A program made the position numbers and the translations under genes. 64,000 nucleotides of DNA from contig NC_050472.1 of assembly GCF_013373865.1 (NCBI RefSeq), forward strand, positions 16,504,360 to 16,568,359, in the 5' to 3' direction. Below, one piece after another: positions 1 to 12,483 of this stretch (the stretch's first letter is position 1; every line of letters begins with the position of its first letter). The stretch comes from Monomorium pharaonis (lineage: Eukaryota; Arthropoda; Insecta; Hymenoptera; Formicidae). A model generated the notes under the pieces. The model was not told the origin of the DNA. It saw only the letters and a list, made by a program, of their open reading frames with translations, and ran no database searches.

Positions 1-735
1 ATTGTTTTTAATTAAGCGAAGCATAATGTTACACGTAAATGTTGCGAATGTTCTTAATATGTTAATTATTTTATTTCAAATTACACATATTCCACCAACG
101 CCTATAAATGAAAGAGAAATACAATTACGTGATGTGATAAAGGATATTATAACAAATGCAGTGAATGACTTATCATTTGATGTACACACTCATTTTGCTT
201 TAAAATTTCAAAATTATTTGGAAGTGGATTTACCTGACATAGAATATGTAACAAATAAAGTGGAAGAATTTAAAAAAAATGATAATGTTGATTATGAACC
301 TGATAATGAATATAATTGTGAACCAGAAGACAAAATTTTAAATAGTAGCTATAAAAGAAAAGTCGTCGAATATTGGAGAAGTGATAAAAGGCCGACACTC
401 TCTTTTAGGAGTGCAACGTCGCTTCAGAAAGGTGAAGTCCCTACCACAATTATCATTTTTAAAAAATTTTTCCTCATCATTTGTTACATATTCTATGTCA
501 GGTAAATCCACTTCCCAATAATTTTAAAATTCTAAAGCAGTATCAGTGTGTACATCAAATGATAAGTCACATTCACTGTTATAATATCATTTGTTATAAT
601 ATCCTCTATCACATCACGTAATTGTATTTCTCTTTCATTTATAGGTGGAATATATATAATTTGAAATAAAATAATTAACATATTAAGAACATTCGCAACA
701 TTTACGTGTAACATTATGTTTCGCTTAATTAAATA
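1..735. repeat. Head-to-head inverted duplication carrying a partial ORF
   Basis: Bases 1-290 recur in inverted orientation at about 450-735, around a unique centre. The plus arm holds an open frame from the window edge to 505; the minus arm encodes the same peptide start (MLHVNVANVLNMLIILFQ) with several differences and a short deletion. The plus frame continues into a basic stretch (SYKRKVVEYWRS) seen in N-terminal parts of some insect DNA-transposon proteins, but I cannot name the family. The frame is cut by the window edge and runs into the inverted arm, so it is probably not a working gene. Confidence 0.6.
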
Positions 736-1189
736 ATCTAACAGAAAAATCAAGCACACGTTAGATGTGATACTGATGTACTGATCAAGCACACGTTAGA
801 CTTGATACAAATGTGAAAATGACGCGTAACATCATTAATAAAGATATCAAACTTTAATACGTGATTTCCATTTCATATATGATATATACCGTGATATGAC
901 GAATATAAAACTTGAATGTGAAATATGTGACGTAGACAAAATGAACTGTGTGAAAGCAATGTGACTACCTAATATTGCGCAACTGTTAGATGAAAACTAA
1001 TACATATAAAGATGCAGATAATATAAATGTATAGTATTATAACATAGATAATATATAACATACATAATATACACATAGATGATATAAATAGAACGTAGTA
1101 TAAGATAGTATAATTACTTTATAAATGCTATATACATAAAAATCAATTTTATTAAAAATTTATTTTAATTAAAAAAAAATTTTTTTTTT
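736..1189. other. AT-rich noncoding DNA
   Basis: No ORF, RNA gene or clear repeat seen. A short motif (AAGCACACGTTAGA) occurs twice near 750-800. Confidence 0.5.
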
Positions 1190-1900
1190 TTTTAATGAAC
1201 AGCATAGTTAAATGAAGGTATTTAGGCTGTAAGACTTTTGTATAAAACATTTTTTTTTATTTTGTTTAGTTTACGAGATATAGCGAGAAAAGATAAAAAT
1301 ATATCAACCTTTAAAGGGTAATTTCACTCCTTCAAACCGTTTATAAGACCAAACGAAAAATTGTCTAATTTTAATGAAACTTGGCATAAATGTAGAGGGA
1401 GTAAATATATTAATTTAGAAATGTTTTATTTCAGTTCAAAAACGGTTTGAAGGGATGATACCACACTTCAAAGTTGAGACATTTTTGCATTTTTTCGATA
1501 TATCTCGTAAACTAAACAAAATATTAAAAAATGTTTCATACAAAAGTTTTACGACATAAATACCTCTATTGAACTATGCTATTTATTTTTTTTTTCAAAA
1601 AAAAAACTTTTTCAAGGAAAAAAAATTGTTTTTAAAAAAAATTTTTTTTGAAAAAATAAATAGCATAGTTAAATAGAGGCATTTATACTGTAAAACTTTT
1701 GTATGAAACATTTTTTAATACTTTGTTTAGTTTACGAAATATATCGAGAAAAGACAAAAACTCACCATTTTTGAAGGGTGGTTTCAACTCTTTAAACCGT
1801 TTATAAGCACCCACTTTTAATTTCTAAATTCATGTATTTACCCCTTCTACATTTATGCCAAGTTTCATTAAAATCAGAATTTTCGCGAGGTTCCCTTGTA
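1190..1900. repeat. Foldback repeat, three related arms
   Basis: A block with AGCATAGTTAAAT, TTTGTTTAGTTTACGA and CCTTCAAACCGTTT occurs forward at about 1200-1395, inverted at about 1440-1590, and forward again at about 1660-1800. The segment around 1845-1875 is the inverse of 1375-1400. The arms are joined by poly-A/T tracts near 1165-1195 and 1590-1650. This is typical of a foldback transposon copy with a partial second copy; no coding capacity is seen. Confidence 0.65.
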
Positions 1901-2204
1901 AGTTAAATTTTTAAATTACTATTATTTTTGTAAATTGTATTATTTTATATTGCTGTGTTTAAAATTTTTTTTAATGTATGCTTGTTAAATTAAATATATG
2001 ATTAAAATTATGTAAATAAACAAAATTCCTAACAAATCACATGTCACTGTAAAATGATATAGTGTCATGGAAATCGTCATTTCTTAGTTAATTATTTATG
2101 TATACTTACTAATATGTTATATTTAAAAAATGTGTTTATGTATATGTATATGTTAGATAGTTAATTTACTCAGTTAATCATCAACATTATGTATCCATGT
2201 ATAA

Positions 2205-2690
2205 AACTTTATAATGTCGTTGTAATCATCAATCTGTAATTATTTGTTTATACATATGTAATAAGTTGTATTTCAAAAATATTAGTCATGTATGCATCAG
2301 AGAGTCAATGTACTCTAATGTATAAAATAATATATGGTATTTAACCATATATTAAATATACCCTTGTAATGTCGTCAAAATCATTGATCTGTAGTTATTT
2401 GTTTATATATACGTATCAACAAGTTATATTTCAAAAATATTATGTATGCATCAAAGAGTAAATGTACTCTAATGTATGCAATAATATATGGTATCTAGCT
2501 GGTAGTTAACCATATATATTAGGTATAACCTTGTGATGTCGTTGAAATCATCAATCTGTAATTATTTGTTTATACATATGCACTAATAAGTTGTATTTCA
2601 TAAATATTAGCCATGTATGCATCAGAGAGTCAATGTACTCTAATGTATGCAATAATATATGGTAATTTCTAGATGTCGTCAAAATCATCA
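2205..2690. repeat. Tandem repeat, three units of about 150-175 bp
   Basis: Units contain CATCAATCTGTAATTATTTG, then ATGTATGCATCAGAGAGT, then AATAATATATGGTAT. Starts lie near 2224, 2370 and 2545, with a truncated fourth start near 2683. The units differ by point changes and small indels. No coding potential seen. Confidence 0.7.
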
Positions 2691-2699
2691 ATTGCCAAA

Positions 2700-3215
2700 T
2701 ATATATATATATCTGTTTAAATATATCGAATTATAATTATTAAATACGACTAATCTCCAACCCGATTGAAAATATCTAACGTCTGTGCATTACGAACTTT
2801 GAACAATTATATCAAAAACAGATATTCTCTGTAGTCAATATTAACCGCAGCATATTTTTCATTTATGAATAGGGCTTTATACTAATGCTATATGATATAA
2901 CATACATTTAACATATATTATGACATATATTTAGAAAACATGCTTTTTACAAGGGATACACAAATTATAATTTCATGTGGACGTATTTGTTTGTCAATAT
3001 TTGTCTGAAAACATATCTTATGTCTGAAATTATTCAATATTTTAGGAGGGAAACTACCTATGCAATTTTGTATAGAGTTTTGACAGACCTAACCAAATTT
3101 TGGCTAACTTCTACAAACGAAATAAAATGTTTCACTGTTTCAATAAATTTGGATCACTCAGAAACTTTTTCAATAACATTTCATAACATACAAACAAATT
3201 TTTAAAAAATGATTA
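2700..3215. other. AT-rich noncoding DNA before the minisatellite
   Basis: A 76-codon open frame (2975-3205) has no recognisable motif and AT-driven composition. I see no gene here. Confidence 0.4.
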
Positions 3216-3216
3216 A

Positions 3217-4022
3217 TATTGACGTTGACAATATTGACGCGTGGTCAATATTGACGCGTGGGCAATAATGACGTGGGCAATAATGACGTGGGCAATATTG
3301 ACGCGGGGGGAATAATGACGTGGGCAATATTGACGCGTGGTCAATAGTGACGTGGTCAATATTGACGCGTGGCCAATAGTGACCAATATTGACGCGTGGG
3401 CAATAATGACGTGGTCAATATTGACGCGTGGGCAATAATGACGTGGTCAATATGACGCGTGGCCAATATTGACGTGGTCAATAATGACGTGTGGCCAATA
3501 TTGACGTGGGCAATATTGACGTGGGCAATATTGACTTGGCCAATATTGACGTGGTCAATATTGACGCGTGGCCAATAATGACGTGGCCAATAATGACGCG
3601 TGGCCAATATTGACGCGTAGGCAATAATGACGTGGTCAATATTGACGCGTGGGCAATAATGACGTGGTCAATAATGACGCGTGGCCAATATTGACGTGGT
3701 CAATAATGACGTGTGGCCAATATTGACGTGGGCAATATTGACGTGGGCAATATTGACGTGGCCAATATTGACGTGGTCAATATTGACGCGTGGCCAATAA
3801 TGACGCGTGGCCAATATTGACGCGTAGGCAATAATGACGTGGTCAATATTGACGCGTGGGCAATAATGACGTGGTCAATAATAACGCGTGGCCAATCCAC
3901 CCCGTGGTCAATCGGGATCGTGGTCAATATTGACGTGGTCAATATTGACGTGGTCAATATTGACGTGGCCAATATTGACGTGATCAATCGGGACCGTGGC
4001 CAATATTGACGTGGCCAAACGG
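3217..4022. repeat. Minisatellite of about 17-20 bp units
   Basis: About 800 bp of tandem short units built on CAATATTGACGCGTGG, with variants in the spacer (GGGC, GGTC, GGCC, GTGG) and CAATAATGACG. A longer block near 3356-3610 is repeated almost intact near 3600-3890, so a higher-order repeat is present. The last units (3890-4022) are most diverged. The minus strand stays open through much of it because the unit has few stops; those frames are repeat artefacts. Confidence 0.9.
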
Positions 4023-5885
4023 GTGCCACTCATTTCGTTAGATGCCTTTTTTGACATGTATCATAAAAACAATATTCCAATTTAAAAAACTGTTCCAAAC
4101 TCGGTGCCTTTCTTCTATTTATTAATTAGAAATATAATTTAACTACATATATTTCTCTTCTTTCTGATAACATCTCTTGAATCGATAAAAAATATGTATC
4201 CATAAACATAACTTGTTCATAAATCATCACAAAATTTAATTTTCATATGATTTTCAAAATCAAGTAACGTTGATGATGGGTAACAGATAGATGGGTGATC
4301 GTTTTTCTGATTACAGAAATTTTAAGTAATGCTGTAACAAATGTGAATATAAATCGAGTGACTATAATCGCACTGAGAAATAATGGCAAATTTTTTCTCA
4401 AAATTCTTGTTTTAGATATCTTATTATAAATAATAAACCATTCTAAAAACATTCCTGTAATGTTGTATTAATATTAATATCACATTACTATGCTGTAACG
4501 TTAATGGAAAGAGTTTAGACGATTATTTTCATGTTGCTGGCAGGTTAATGGTAGGTTATTTAAGGTATTATGTACTCTGCAGTCGTACTCAAAAACGGTC
4601 CGCGGAAAAGAAAGAAAACGCAAATAACCTTAACCTTTTGATCGAAAAATCAATATATTGACGCTACGATGATCAAAACATTATACGAATTATTTCTAAG
4701 ATATAAATATGACATTTTGGGACTTTCTAAGAGAAGTAACAAGTTTTCAATGTCGGTGGTCAAAGGTTAAGATAAGCAAAAAATGATGACACCTTTGAAC
4801 TGGGCTATACACGCGTGACGCTTCGTGTTCATGTGCACACGCACATAACATACACAATCTTACAACAGAGTGAACAATAAACTGGCAACGTCGCATTGCA
4901 CGAGAGCACCGAGAAAAATAAAGTAAAAGTGAGACATAGAAACTCACACGCAAATACTCGCTTCTCTCTCACACACACTTTCGTTCATGCGGCATGACAT
5001 TGCCGCTACGCTGTGAGTGAGTCACTCGCTATTTGTACACTTGTAGTCGGGATAAAAATAATAAACTTTTGATTAAATTTATGTAGAAACGGCACGGGCA
5101 ATCATCGTAAACTTTGTTTTAATTTAATATAAATAATATGTTGTAACAATGTTTTTAAGAAAATATATTGTTAGGATTTTTGTCTGTAAGACATAACGTT
5201 CGATTTTTCTTCTATCTTCCCTATGTTACATACACAACTTTGAGGCTTCATAGCTCAAGTTCAGCACAATAAATCGTTTTAAAATTTCAACCAGTTATGC
5301 AAAACAGCTTGATCTACCTAACAATTTTCTTCAAGCTCTATTAAAAATTGATTTGGCACATAACATATTAATCGTGGAAAGTTACCATCTCACAATTAAA
5401 GATTGTCATAACCTTATTGAGATGTTCATGTGCTGTAAGGGTAATTATTTGAGAGAAATATTTTTCATTCACATAACAATTATGTCCAGTTTTCATATTC
5501 ACTTTTATTTCTTTTAATTTTAAATATTGAAAATTCTCGTATCAATATTGCTTACAACTTTTTGTTTTGAAATTTTATTACATTACGTAAAATTCCCATT
5601 AAAATTCCAGCTAACCAGACCTCCTAAAATCACGTATCGTAAAAGCTTTACAACAAAGATTATTTCAATTTTAACAGCAATTCTATGATAAGTAATTGTT
5701 TTTTGCTTTGTTTTCTAAAAGTTTCGAGCAAATTTACGACAAAAGTTTTCATTACACAATGCTGTAAATAACAGAAAAATATTTGTACATAATTACGTAG
5801 AGAAATCATAACGTTTGCTCCGGCACGATAAAATGCAAAATTTACGCAAATAACAGAGCAAACTTTGCCACACGACATAACAACA
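4023..5885. other. Noncoding DNA, nothing recognised
   Basis: No ORF with family features on either strand. A segment near 4800-5040 is less AT-rich and contains CAC-rich runs, but I see no gene or RNA structure. Confidence 0.4.
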
Positions 5886-5889
5886 AATT

Positions 5890-6655
5890 TATGAAACAGA
5901 AAAAATCTTGCTAAGCACGGAATAATGGCAAATTAGTAGCAAGAACAAACTAAAACTTGCCGAGCACACTTTTGTAGCAAAATTGCGACAAGGTGTGTCC
6001 GTAAACAGCTTAACTTTTGCTGGCAACAAGGCAAATAGTATGACACATATTTTATGCAAATAACAGGGTTGCATTATCAGATTTTAACAAAGACCACTTC
6101 ATTTCTGGGTGACTATCTACCCCAAGATGGCACATTTTTCGTGAAAGATTCACCTACTGAGTGAATAAAAGGGGCTCCCGAGAACAGAGAATCAAGTACA
6201 ATTGCATTATTCTCACCATTCACATATATTATAATATTGGACTGATCACTCCAATATTTCATTTTTGTCAACTTATCTATCTTAATTTTGACAAGATTTG
6301 CCCTATTTTTGCCACAAATTTATTATCATTATCATTAATATTGTGTATGGCAAGATTTGCCTTGTTCTTGCCACAAATTTGCTATCATGCTATGTACAGC
6401 AAGGTTTGCTCTGTTCTTGCCACAAATTTGCTATCATATTGTGTACGGCAAGATTTCTCTTGTTCTTGCTACAAATTTACTGTTGTGTTTTATTAGCCAG
6501 TTTTACCTTGTTATCTGAATAAAATGTGTCATACTATTTACGACAAGCCTTGCCAGCTAAAGCTAAGCTTAATGTGGACACATCTTGTCGTAATTTTGCT
6601 GCAAAGGTTTGCTCGAGTTTGCGGCAAACTTCGCGCAAAGTTTGCGTCATTTTGC
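5890..6655. mobile_element. MITE-like inverted repeat with internal tandem units
   Basis: The segment near 5985-6068 (TATGACACAT, GGTGTGTCC) is repeated inverted near 6510-6610 (ATGTGTCATACTATTTACGA, GTGGACACATCTTGTCG). Outside both arms lie runs rich in TTTGC/GCAAA motifs. Between them, 6291-6485 holds about four units of 50-60 bp with GCAAGATTTGCCTTGTTCTT and GCCACAAATTTGCTATCAT. The open frames here are translations of the tandem units. Confidence 0.65.
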
Positions 6656-6659
6656 TAAC

Positions 6660-7260
6660 TGAGATGTTATCTATTTTTCTTTCAATTCAGAAAAAATTCT
6701 TTTAACAAAATATAATTTGTTAAAAGTTCAAAATGTTCAAATTTTGTCATATATTCATTAAAATTTCATGAAATTTAATAAAACGTAATAAACAGTTTCT
6801 CTAAATTTCTTCAAAATTTCACTAAATTTTTGTCGTCAAGGTGTGTAGTATTATTTTCTTAATGTATTCAAATCAAAAAACGTACTTAGATAACCTTTCT
6901 TTGATCAGATTGTGCCAAAAATGCATAGTTTCATGAACATAATTGACCAGATGATGACACACGGACGTCTGCAGCTGATAACTGATGTTTGTCAAGCTCA
7001 TGTATAGCGTTATCATAGATCGATCGTCGCCAAATAATAGGGATGTTTCTATTTCGTCACTGAGCATAAATGTTACAATCATAACATTAACCAAAAAATT
7101 ATAAAACTTTCTGTATATAGTCTGTCTAATAGTCTGTCTATAAGAGTCGTATAACTTTTTTTAAAATTCCAGTAACAGAGCAAAAAGCAAGATTTCCTCT
7201 ACAATGCATTTTAAACAAAAGTTTATTTATTGTCCAATTTTTATAAACATTTAATGAGTG
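6660..7260. other. Noncoding DNA, nothing recognised
   Basis: AT-rich. The 73-codon minus-strand frame at 6873-7094 shows no recognisable domain. Confidence 0.4.
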
Positions 7261-7368
<108 letters not shown>

Positions 7369-7805
7369 ATATATAAATTCAAAACTGTTTTTCTGCATCT
7401 AAAAGGATTAAAAAATGTATAAAACAAATTCTAGAATTCATAGAAAACATAGCATATATAAAATAAAAATTAAAACTTTCTGGAAAAAAATATAGAAGTT
7501 GAAATAATTGGTTTGATATCGACCAAAAAAATGTAATTTGTACATTTAGGTTCGACAAAAATTAAGAACAATAACCAATCATGTTAAAGAATTTTACAAT
7601 TGCAAAACAACTACTTTTTTTAGCTAAACGCATTTGTTTAGTTTAAAGATTTTATTTTAGAATTTAAAATTATGGTCAAAACGTTGTGTAATTAACCTCA
7701 ATAAATTTGGTCAGTTTAGTCAACAATATATTTTATTCTTTCCGTTTCTAGAGATTTTTATCTCAACGATACTGTCTAATGAAAAACATATTTCGAAGAT
7801 ATTCT

Positions 7806-7935
7806 AATACCCCAATAGCCAAGTCTGTTAAAAAAAGGTTTTGCACACTATGTGCTGCATGTTATATGACATAATTTTGACAATAATAAAGCATGATCTG
7901 CAGTGTCAGATAATGTGCTTGTGTGTCAGAAATGT
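7806..7935 (+). repeat. Dispersed repeat, copy 1
   Basis: The stretch with GCCAAGTCTGTTAAA, GGTTTTGCACACTATGTGCT and CATGATCTGCAGTGTCAGAT recurs on the minus strand at about 22160-22300. Both copies keep a short open frame (peptide IKHDLQCQIMCL), suggesting descent from one protein-coding mobile element that I cannot name. Confidence 0.6.
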
Positions 7936-7941
7936 AATTAG

Positions 7942-8553
7942 TGTCCGACAAACTAGGTTTTACCAAAACCGAAACCGGATTTCGGTTTTTCAAGTCATTT
8001 TCGGCCAAAACCGAAACTCGCTTTTTTAACTTAGTCATACATAATTAATAATTTAATTAATTATTATATAGAACAAAATACATACTAATAAAACATATTA
8101 ATTATTTATTAAAATTGAAATTTTTACAGTTACATAAAATCTTATCGAATAAAAATGAAATATGTTTCTTCAAAAAATAAAACAAAAACAAACTCTTTTT
8201 TAAAAAATAAAACAAAAAATAAACTTCTTAAAACAAAATTTATCTTTTCTTATTTTTATTCTCAAACATAATTAACAAAATATAAATATTTCGTAATAAT
8301 TTGTCAGTAAGTAATAATATTGGTCAATAGATTACTGACAGTAATATGATTTACAATTATTTCGTTTACATTTTTTGTTAATAATCAAAATTAAATAATC
8401 TAATGTTATATGCTAAATAATCCGAAATGTGCCGAACATAGTTTCGGCGGCAGTCAAAGGTTCGGCCATTTTTCAGTCAAAACCAAAATGTAGCCAAAAA
8501 TCGTGTTTTGAGCCAAAACCAGTCGAAACTAAAACCAAATCTTTGGTTGGACA
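7942..8553. mobile_element. Non-autonomous DNA element with imperfect TIRs
   Basis: The left end starts TGTCCGACAAACTAGGTTTT and the right end, reversed, TGTCCAACCAAAGATTTGG. Both subterminal regions are rich in GGTTTTGGC/AAACCGAAA motifs. The interior is AT-rich with no ORF. I could not find a clear target-site duplication. Confidence 0.55.
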
Positions 8554-8559
8554 ATAAAT

Positions 8560-9284
8560 GTAATAGATATTTAGTAGAATCTGCGTAACTCAGCTAACAA
8601 TTTGCTGCCAAATTATCAGCAAATTACTAAAAATTTCTTGCGGAATCAAGCTACCAAAATCATGGCCTACTGTGTCCTCAAGTGCGCCCTAATTGCAAGC
8701 AAGAATTATCATCATATCCTAATATCAAATTGCCCACTAAACATGAAACATACATGAAATGTTTCAAATTGTCTCATACAGGTATCAAAAGATACATTCT
8801 ACTTGTATGTTTACGAGATAATTTATTAACATTTTTATAGAAAGATAATAATATGGTTACCCAATTGCGCACGCGCGTGTATGTGTATAAAACATTTTTG
8901 AAATAAATATGTGCAACAAATCAATTCAATCCTATATGGTCTCAGTAACCGCGCTGTAGTTCGCGGACCGCCACTAGGGAACGACGCACACGACACCTTT
9001 CTCGTAATGCAATTTACACTCCAAAGGCTACATAAGCAGACTATCCACAATGACACAAAACGAATCAATCTATGCTATCGTAGTGAGCTCTCGGGGCCTA
9101 TATCGTATTTTTTATTGCATTTTGAAGACATATATATATATATATAAGTAAAAAAATGCAAAGAGAAAAGTGATGTTTGTGGCAAAAAGTTTTTCTTGAG
9201 AAAAGAAAACGCGCGCGCGCGTGAATGAATTATTTTATTAAATCTGTAAAAAAATAAATTTTATAAAATAAAGAAAAAGAACGT
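8560..9284. other. Unassigned DNA with overlapping short frames
   Basis: Around 8835-9147 two opposite-strand frames of about 77 codons overlap. Neither has a motif I recognise. A (TA)n run (about 9129-9146) and a CG-alternating run (about 9211-9222) follow. Confidence 0.35.
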
Positions 9285-9790
9285 ATTTTAACCGTTTCTT
9301 AAACGTATTTTTTCTATTAAAAAAACGTTTCCCTAAACGTTTTTTAAACGGACATTTTTACCAATTAGAAACGTTTCCAAGAGCCGGTTATGAAACGTTT
9401 CAAAGAAACATTTGTGAAACGTTTTTGAAACAAGTACGTGCTACCTGGGATATGTAGTAAAATTTATTTTATTAGCAATTCTATAATTACTGATCGATCT
9501 AATCGGAGCTATCAAAATGGATCTTATATAAGATATTTATGATATCGCTATAAATATTATTATAGTAATATACCACAATAACGCTTTTTAAATACAGTTT
9601 TTAAAAAATATTTATGATATAATATCAAGAAATATTTCTATAACGTTTCACATGTAAGTATTTAAATACGGACATTAACTGTTTATGTTACATTTTTAAA
9701 ACGTTTCAGTATGAGTCTCTGAAACATTTCATGTTTCAGAAGAACATCTATGAAATATATTAAATACGTTTTTTTGTATAGTGGGTAGGT
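9285..9790. repeat. Array of AAACGTTTC-type palindromes
   Basis: The palindrome AAACGTTT and close variants (AAACGTTTC, GAAACGTTT, AAACGTTTTT) occur many times in about 9285-9430 and again near 9700-9775, on both sides of an AT-rich middle. A motif resembling ant transposon ends (GCTACCTGGG) lies at about 9438. This looks like a decayed element with repeated subterminal sites; no ORF. Confidence 0.45.
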
Positions 9791-10240
9791 GCAACATCAG
9801 AACAGATCTGTCACTAGCAATACTATGACAATTTCACACAGCAAATTGAGAACAATGTTGCAACGTAAACTCACAGTAGATTTGCGCCAAATATGCAGCA
9901 GATCTGTATTCCTAAATGACGACAGATTGGCGACAGATTTGTCGAATCTTTTCGTTTTTTGAGTTATAATTTTATTTGTGAATCGATGTAAACAATCTCC
10001 TGGGAAGATTTATTAATTCAGGAGTAGAAACAGACTGAATAATTTACTCCACCCTCTCCTTAGCACCTAATATTTTCTATAGAGGGGCCTCAATTGATCT
10101 ATCTATTTTCTCCCTTCATCGAAGGTGTATCATCTATTCTAGGTGCAATTAATTTCACTAAATTTCTTGGAGTTAAATGTCACTCCAAAAAAATAAAAAT
10201 TTTTATTATTATAATATAGGACTACCAATCCTATATTATA
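9790..10240. other. Noncoding DNA
   Basis: Nothing recognised apart from repeated AGATCTG/CAGATTTG words near 9805-9940. Confidence 0.35.
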
Positions 10241-10244
10241 AAAG

Positions 10245-11400
10245 TATAATGTGGCGGTCCTCCGCCACATCGGACATCTCCGCAGACGCAGCGAAGGAAG
10301 TTGGCTGTATGTGTTTTATAGCAAAGATAAGAACCTCGCGGTTCATCACGCGCGCGCTCGCGGCTGTTCCTTGCGACTTCTTAAATGTCGTTTTATGTTG
10401 TTTCAAATGCGTTCAAATGTCTACGCGGCATTTTGAAAATTTCGTATACAAGCTCAATACTTCACGAGAATCGTCTGTGTGTTTGTTAAAACATTTGTTT
10501 TAAAGCTTCTATACATAAACATTACATGTAAACATTACGAATACGCACTTACTCACATACATACTGTAATGTTTACGTACAAAGAGACTTTGAAATAAAT
10601 GTTCAGTACACAGACGACTCTCGGTCTCTCTTAAACAATTACGAATCGTTTGTTCAGATACGTTATGTAAACAGAATTCATTGCAAATATTTCTTGCAGT
10701 AATTGTCCGTCTTTGCAAAGCGTAGCAAACGGTGTTTTGATCTTGTCGAATTGTAATTATTCGACAACGACCACTGTCTTCGGTCTTATAAAACGTCCTG
10801 TCTCTTGATATCGTGACCAAACTCTACTCACTACAGAGCTAGACACACCAACATGATGCACTACATGACGCACGCGAAAACCTTCTTCAAGAAATGCGAT
10901 TATTTGTGCAATTTCTGTTGCAGGCAAATGTCTACGCGGCATTTTGAAAATTTCCTATACGAGCTCAATACACTATGAAAGTCGTCTGTGTACTGAACAT
11001 TTATTTCAAAGTCTCTTTGTACGTAAACATTATTTGTAAACATTACGGTGTGTATGTGAGTAAGTGCGTACTCGTAATGTTTACATGTAATGTTTATGTA
11101 TAGAAGCTTTAAAACAAATGTTTTAACAAACACACAGACGATTCTCGTGAAGTATTGAGCTTGTATACGAAATTTTCAAAATGCCGCGTAGACATTTGAA
11201 CGCATTTGAAACAACATAAAACGACATTTAAGAAGTCGCAAAGAACAGCCGCGAGCGCGCGTGACGAACCGCGAGGTTCTTACTTTTGCTGTAAAACACA
11301 TACACACACACGCACACGCGCGCGCGTGCAATGTGCACAATCCGACCGGCATCTTCCACGTGGTGCACATTGGATAACGCTAATGCCGGCGGTAAGCGTC
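10245..11400. mobile_element. Rearranged Tc1/mariner-type element with long inverted arms
   Basis: Bases about 10318-10640 recur inverted at about 10970-11290 (for example CTACGCGGCATTTTGAAAAT against ATTTTCAAAATGCCGCGTAG). Between them lies the 5' part of a transposase gene on the minus strand. Each arm also contains the first codons of that same gene, so the arms were formed from the element's 5' end. The right outer sequence (CCACGTGGTGCACATTGG, CCGGCGGTA) resembles the ends of the element at 15516-15853. Confidence 0.7.
10509..10942 (-). pseudogene. Tc1/mariner-like transposase, N-terminal fragment
   Basis: Two overlapping minus-strand frames (10757-10942 and 10509-10820) together resemble the DNA-binding half of a Tc1-like transposase. 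The first starts MPRRHLPATEIAQIIAFLEE and contains a helix-turn-helix segment (VRHVVHHVGVSSSVVSRVWS); the second contains a second HTH-like segment (TARNICNEFCLHNVSEQTIR). A frameshift separates them near 10760-10820. The catalytic DDE/DDD half is absent: the frame runs into the inverted arm. It cannot encode a working transposase. The family call rests on the paired HTH layout and the R-x-RG-like linker region, not on a search. Confidence 0.7.
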
Positions 11401-11404
11401 ATTT

Positions 11405-12164
11405 AAATGTAAGGTTGACTTTGTAACTTGGTCATAAGGATGTAGAAAAATTGTTGAAAAAACTTTTTAAGCAATTTCAGCAATTTCAAGAATGATAAAC
11501 ACGTGGAATGCAAATGTTTTATTTCATAAACGTTAGTGTTTATCACTGGGGAGTAATCGTACTATAAAACTTCGCTTTAGCGATGTGATTGGATCTTTCT
11601 TCACAACAGTACCTTGAACTAAATAAAAACCCTAAAATATGCGATTTTTTACGTCATCTTTGAACGCGATTTGTTGTTAGAAAAAGTAAATCTGTGAAAA
11701 AATTGATAACACCATTCAAAAGTGCAAACTTTCAGCTTTCTAACGCTTTTTTGCTAAGCGCTGTACGTTGATTTGTTCACGAGTAACAAGCGATGAAACT
11801 CAAAAAGACCATTTTTTATTAAAATCTCAATATCTCGATCAAAAAGAAATCGTACAGCAATGAGCAACCACTCAAATTAAAGGGAAAAGTTCTCGCTCTA
11901 AGATGCAAGTAACAAAAATACTCTATGATTTTTTTCACGCGAGATGCAGCGCAGCGCGCATAAAAAATTTTCATTTTAACGGGTCAAGCTTCATCATTGT
12001 GCCACGTTGGTAAAAAAAAAAGATAACTAAAATCGCCAAAAAACATTTGAAAGAAGAAGTTTCAAGCTTTAAAACGCTTTTTAGATTTTGTTTCTATGAT
12101 GATTTTTTGCTAAGTTGCAGCAGTTTGAAAATAGCCTAAATTTTTGGTATACAAAAAGTGTTCC
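11405..12164. other. Noncoding DNA, nothing recognised
   Basis: AT-rich, no supported ORF. A GC-richer hexamer cluster (GCAGCGCAGCGCGC) lies near 11945. Confidence 0.35.
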
Positions 12165-12400
12165 CCTTTTTTTTTGTAGTATAGAAAGAACAAAATGTAA
12201 GCATTGGGTGTTGATATGATGTATCAACAAAAAGTAAGCAAAAATTAATTAGAGAATGACATCACTTCGTATAGGCAGAAAGTTGTTAGAGCAGAAAGTT
12301 GTTAAGCTTACTCAGTACCATACTGGTAATGACAAAAATCGAGCATATATTATCGTCTCAGATTGTAACAGCATAAACACAGCAGAAATACTGAAAACCT
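12165..12400 (+). repeat. Dispersed repeat, copy A
   Basis: Contains AGAAAGAACAAAAT, AGAGAATGACATCACTT, AGAAAGTTGTTA, AATCGAGCATATATTATCGT and CAGATTGTAACAGCATAA. The same string of motifs occurs in reverse at about 21865-22095, so this is a dispersed mobile sequence of unknown class. Confidence 0.65.
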
Positions 12401-12440
12401 AACCTAACGACAAAAAATAATAACAAAATTATGGCATATC

Positions 12441-12444
<4 letters not shown>

Positions 12445-12480
<36 letters not shown>
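12445..12480. repeat. (TA)n microsatellite
   Basis: About 16 TA copies, immediately before the satellite array. Confidence 0.95.

Positions 12481-12482
<2 letters not shown>

Positions 12483-12483
<1 letters not shown>

Noticed and set aside
3356..4029. Two minus-strand frames of 83 and 109 codons with WPR/NIDHVNI repeats
   Set aside because: They are translations of the minisatellite, which has no stop in that frame; no start context or protein features.
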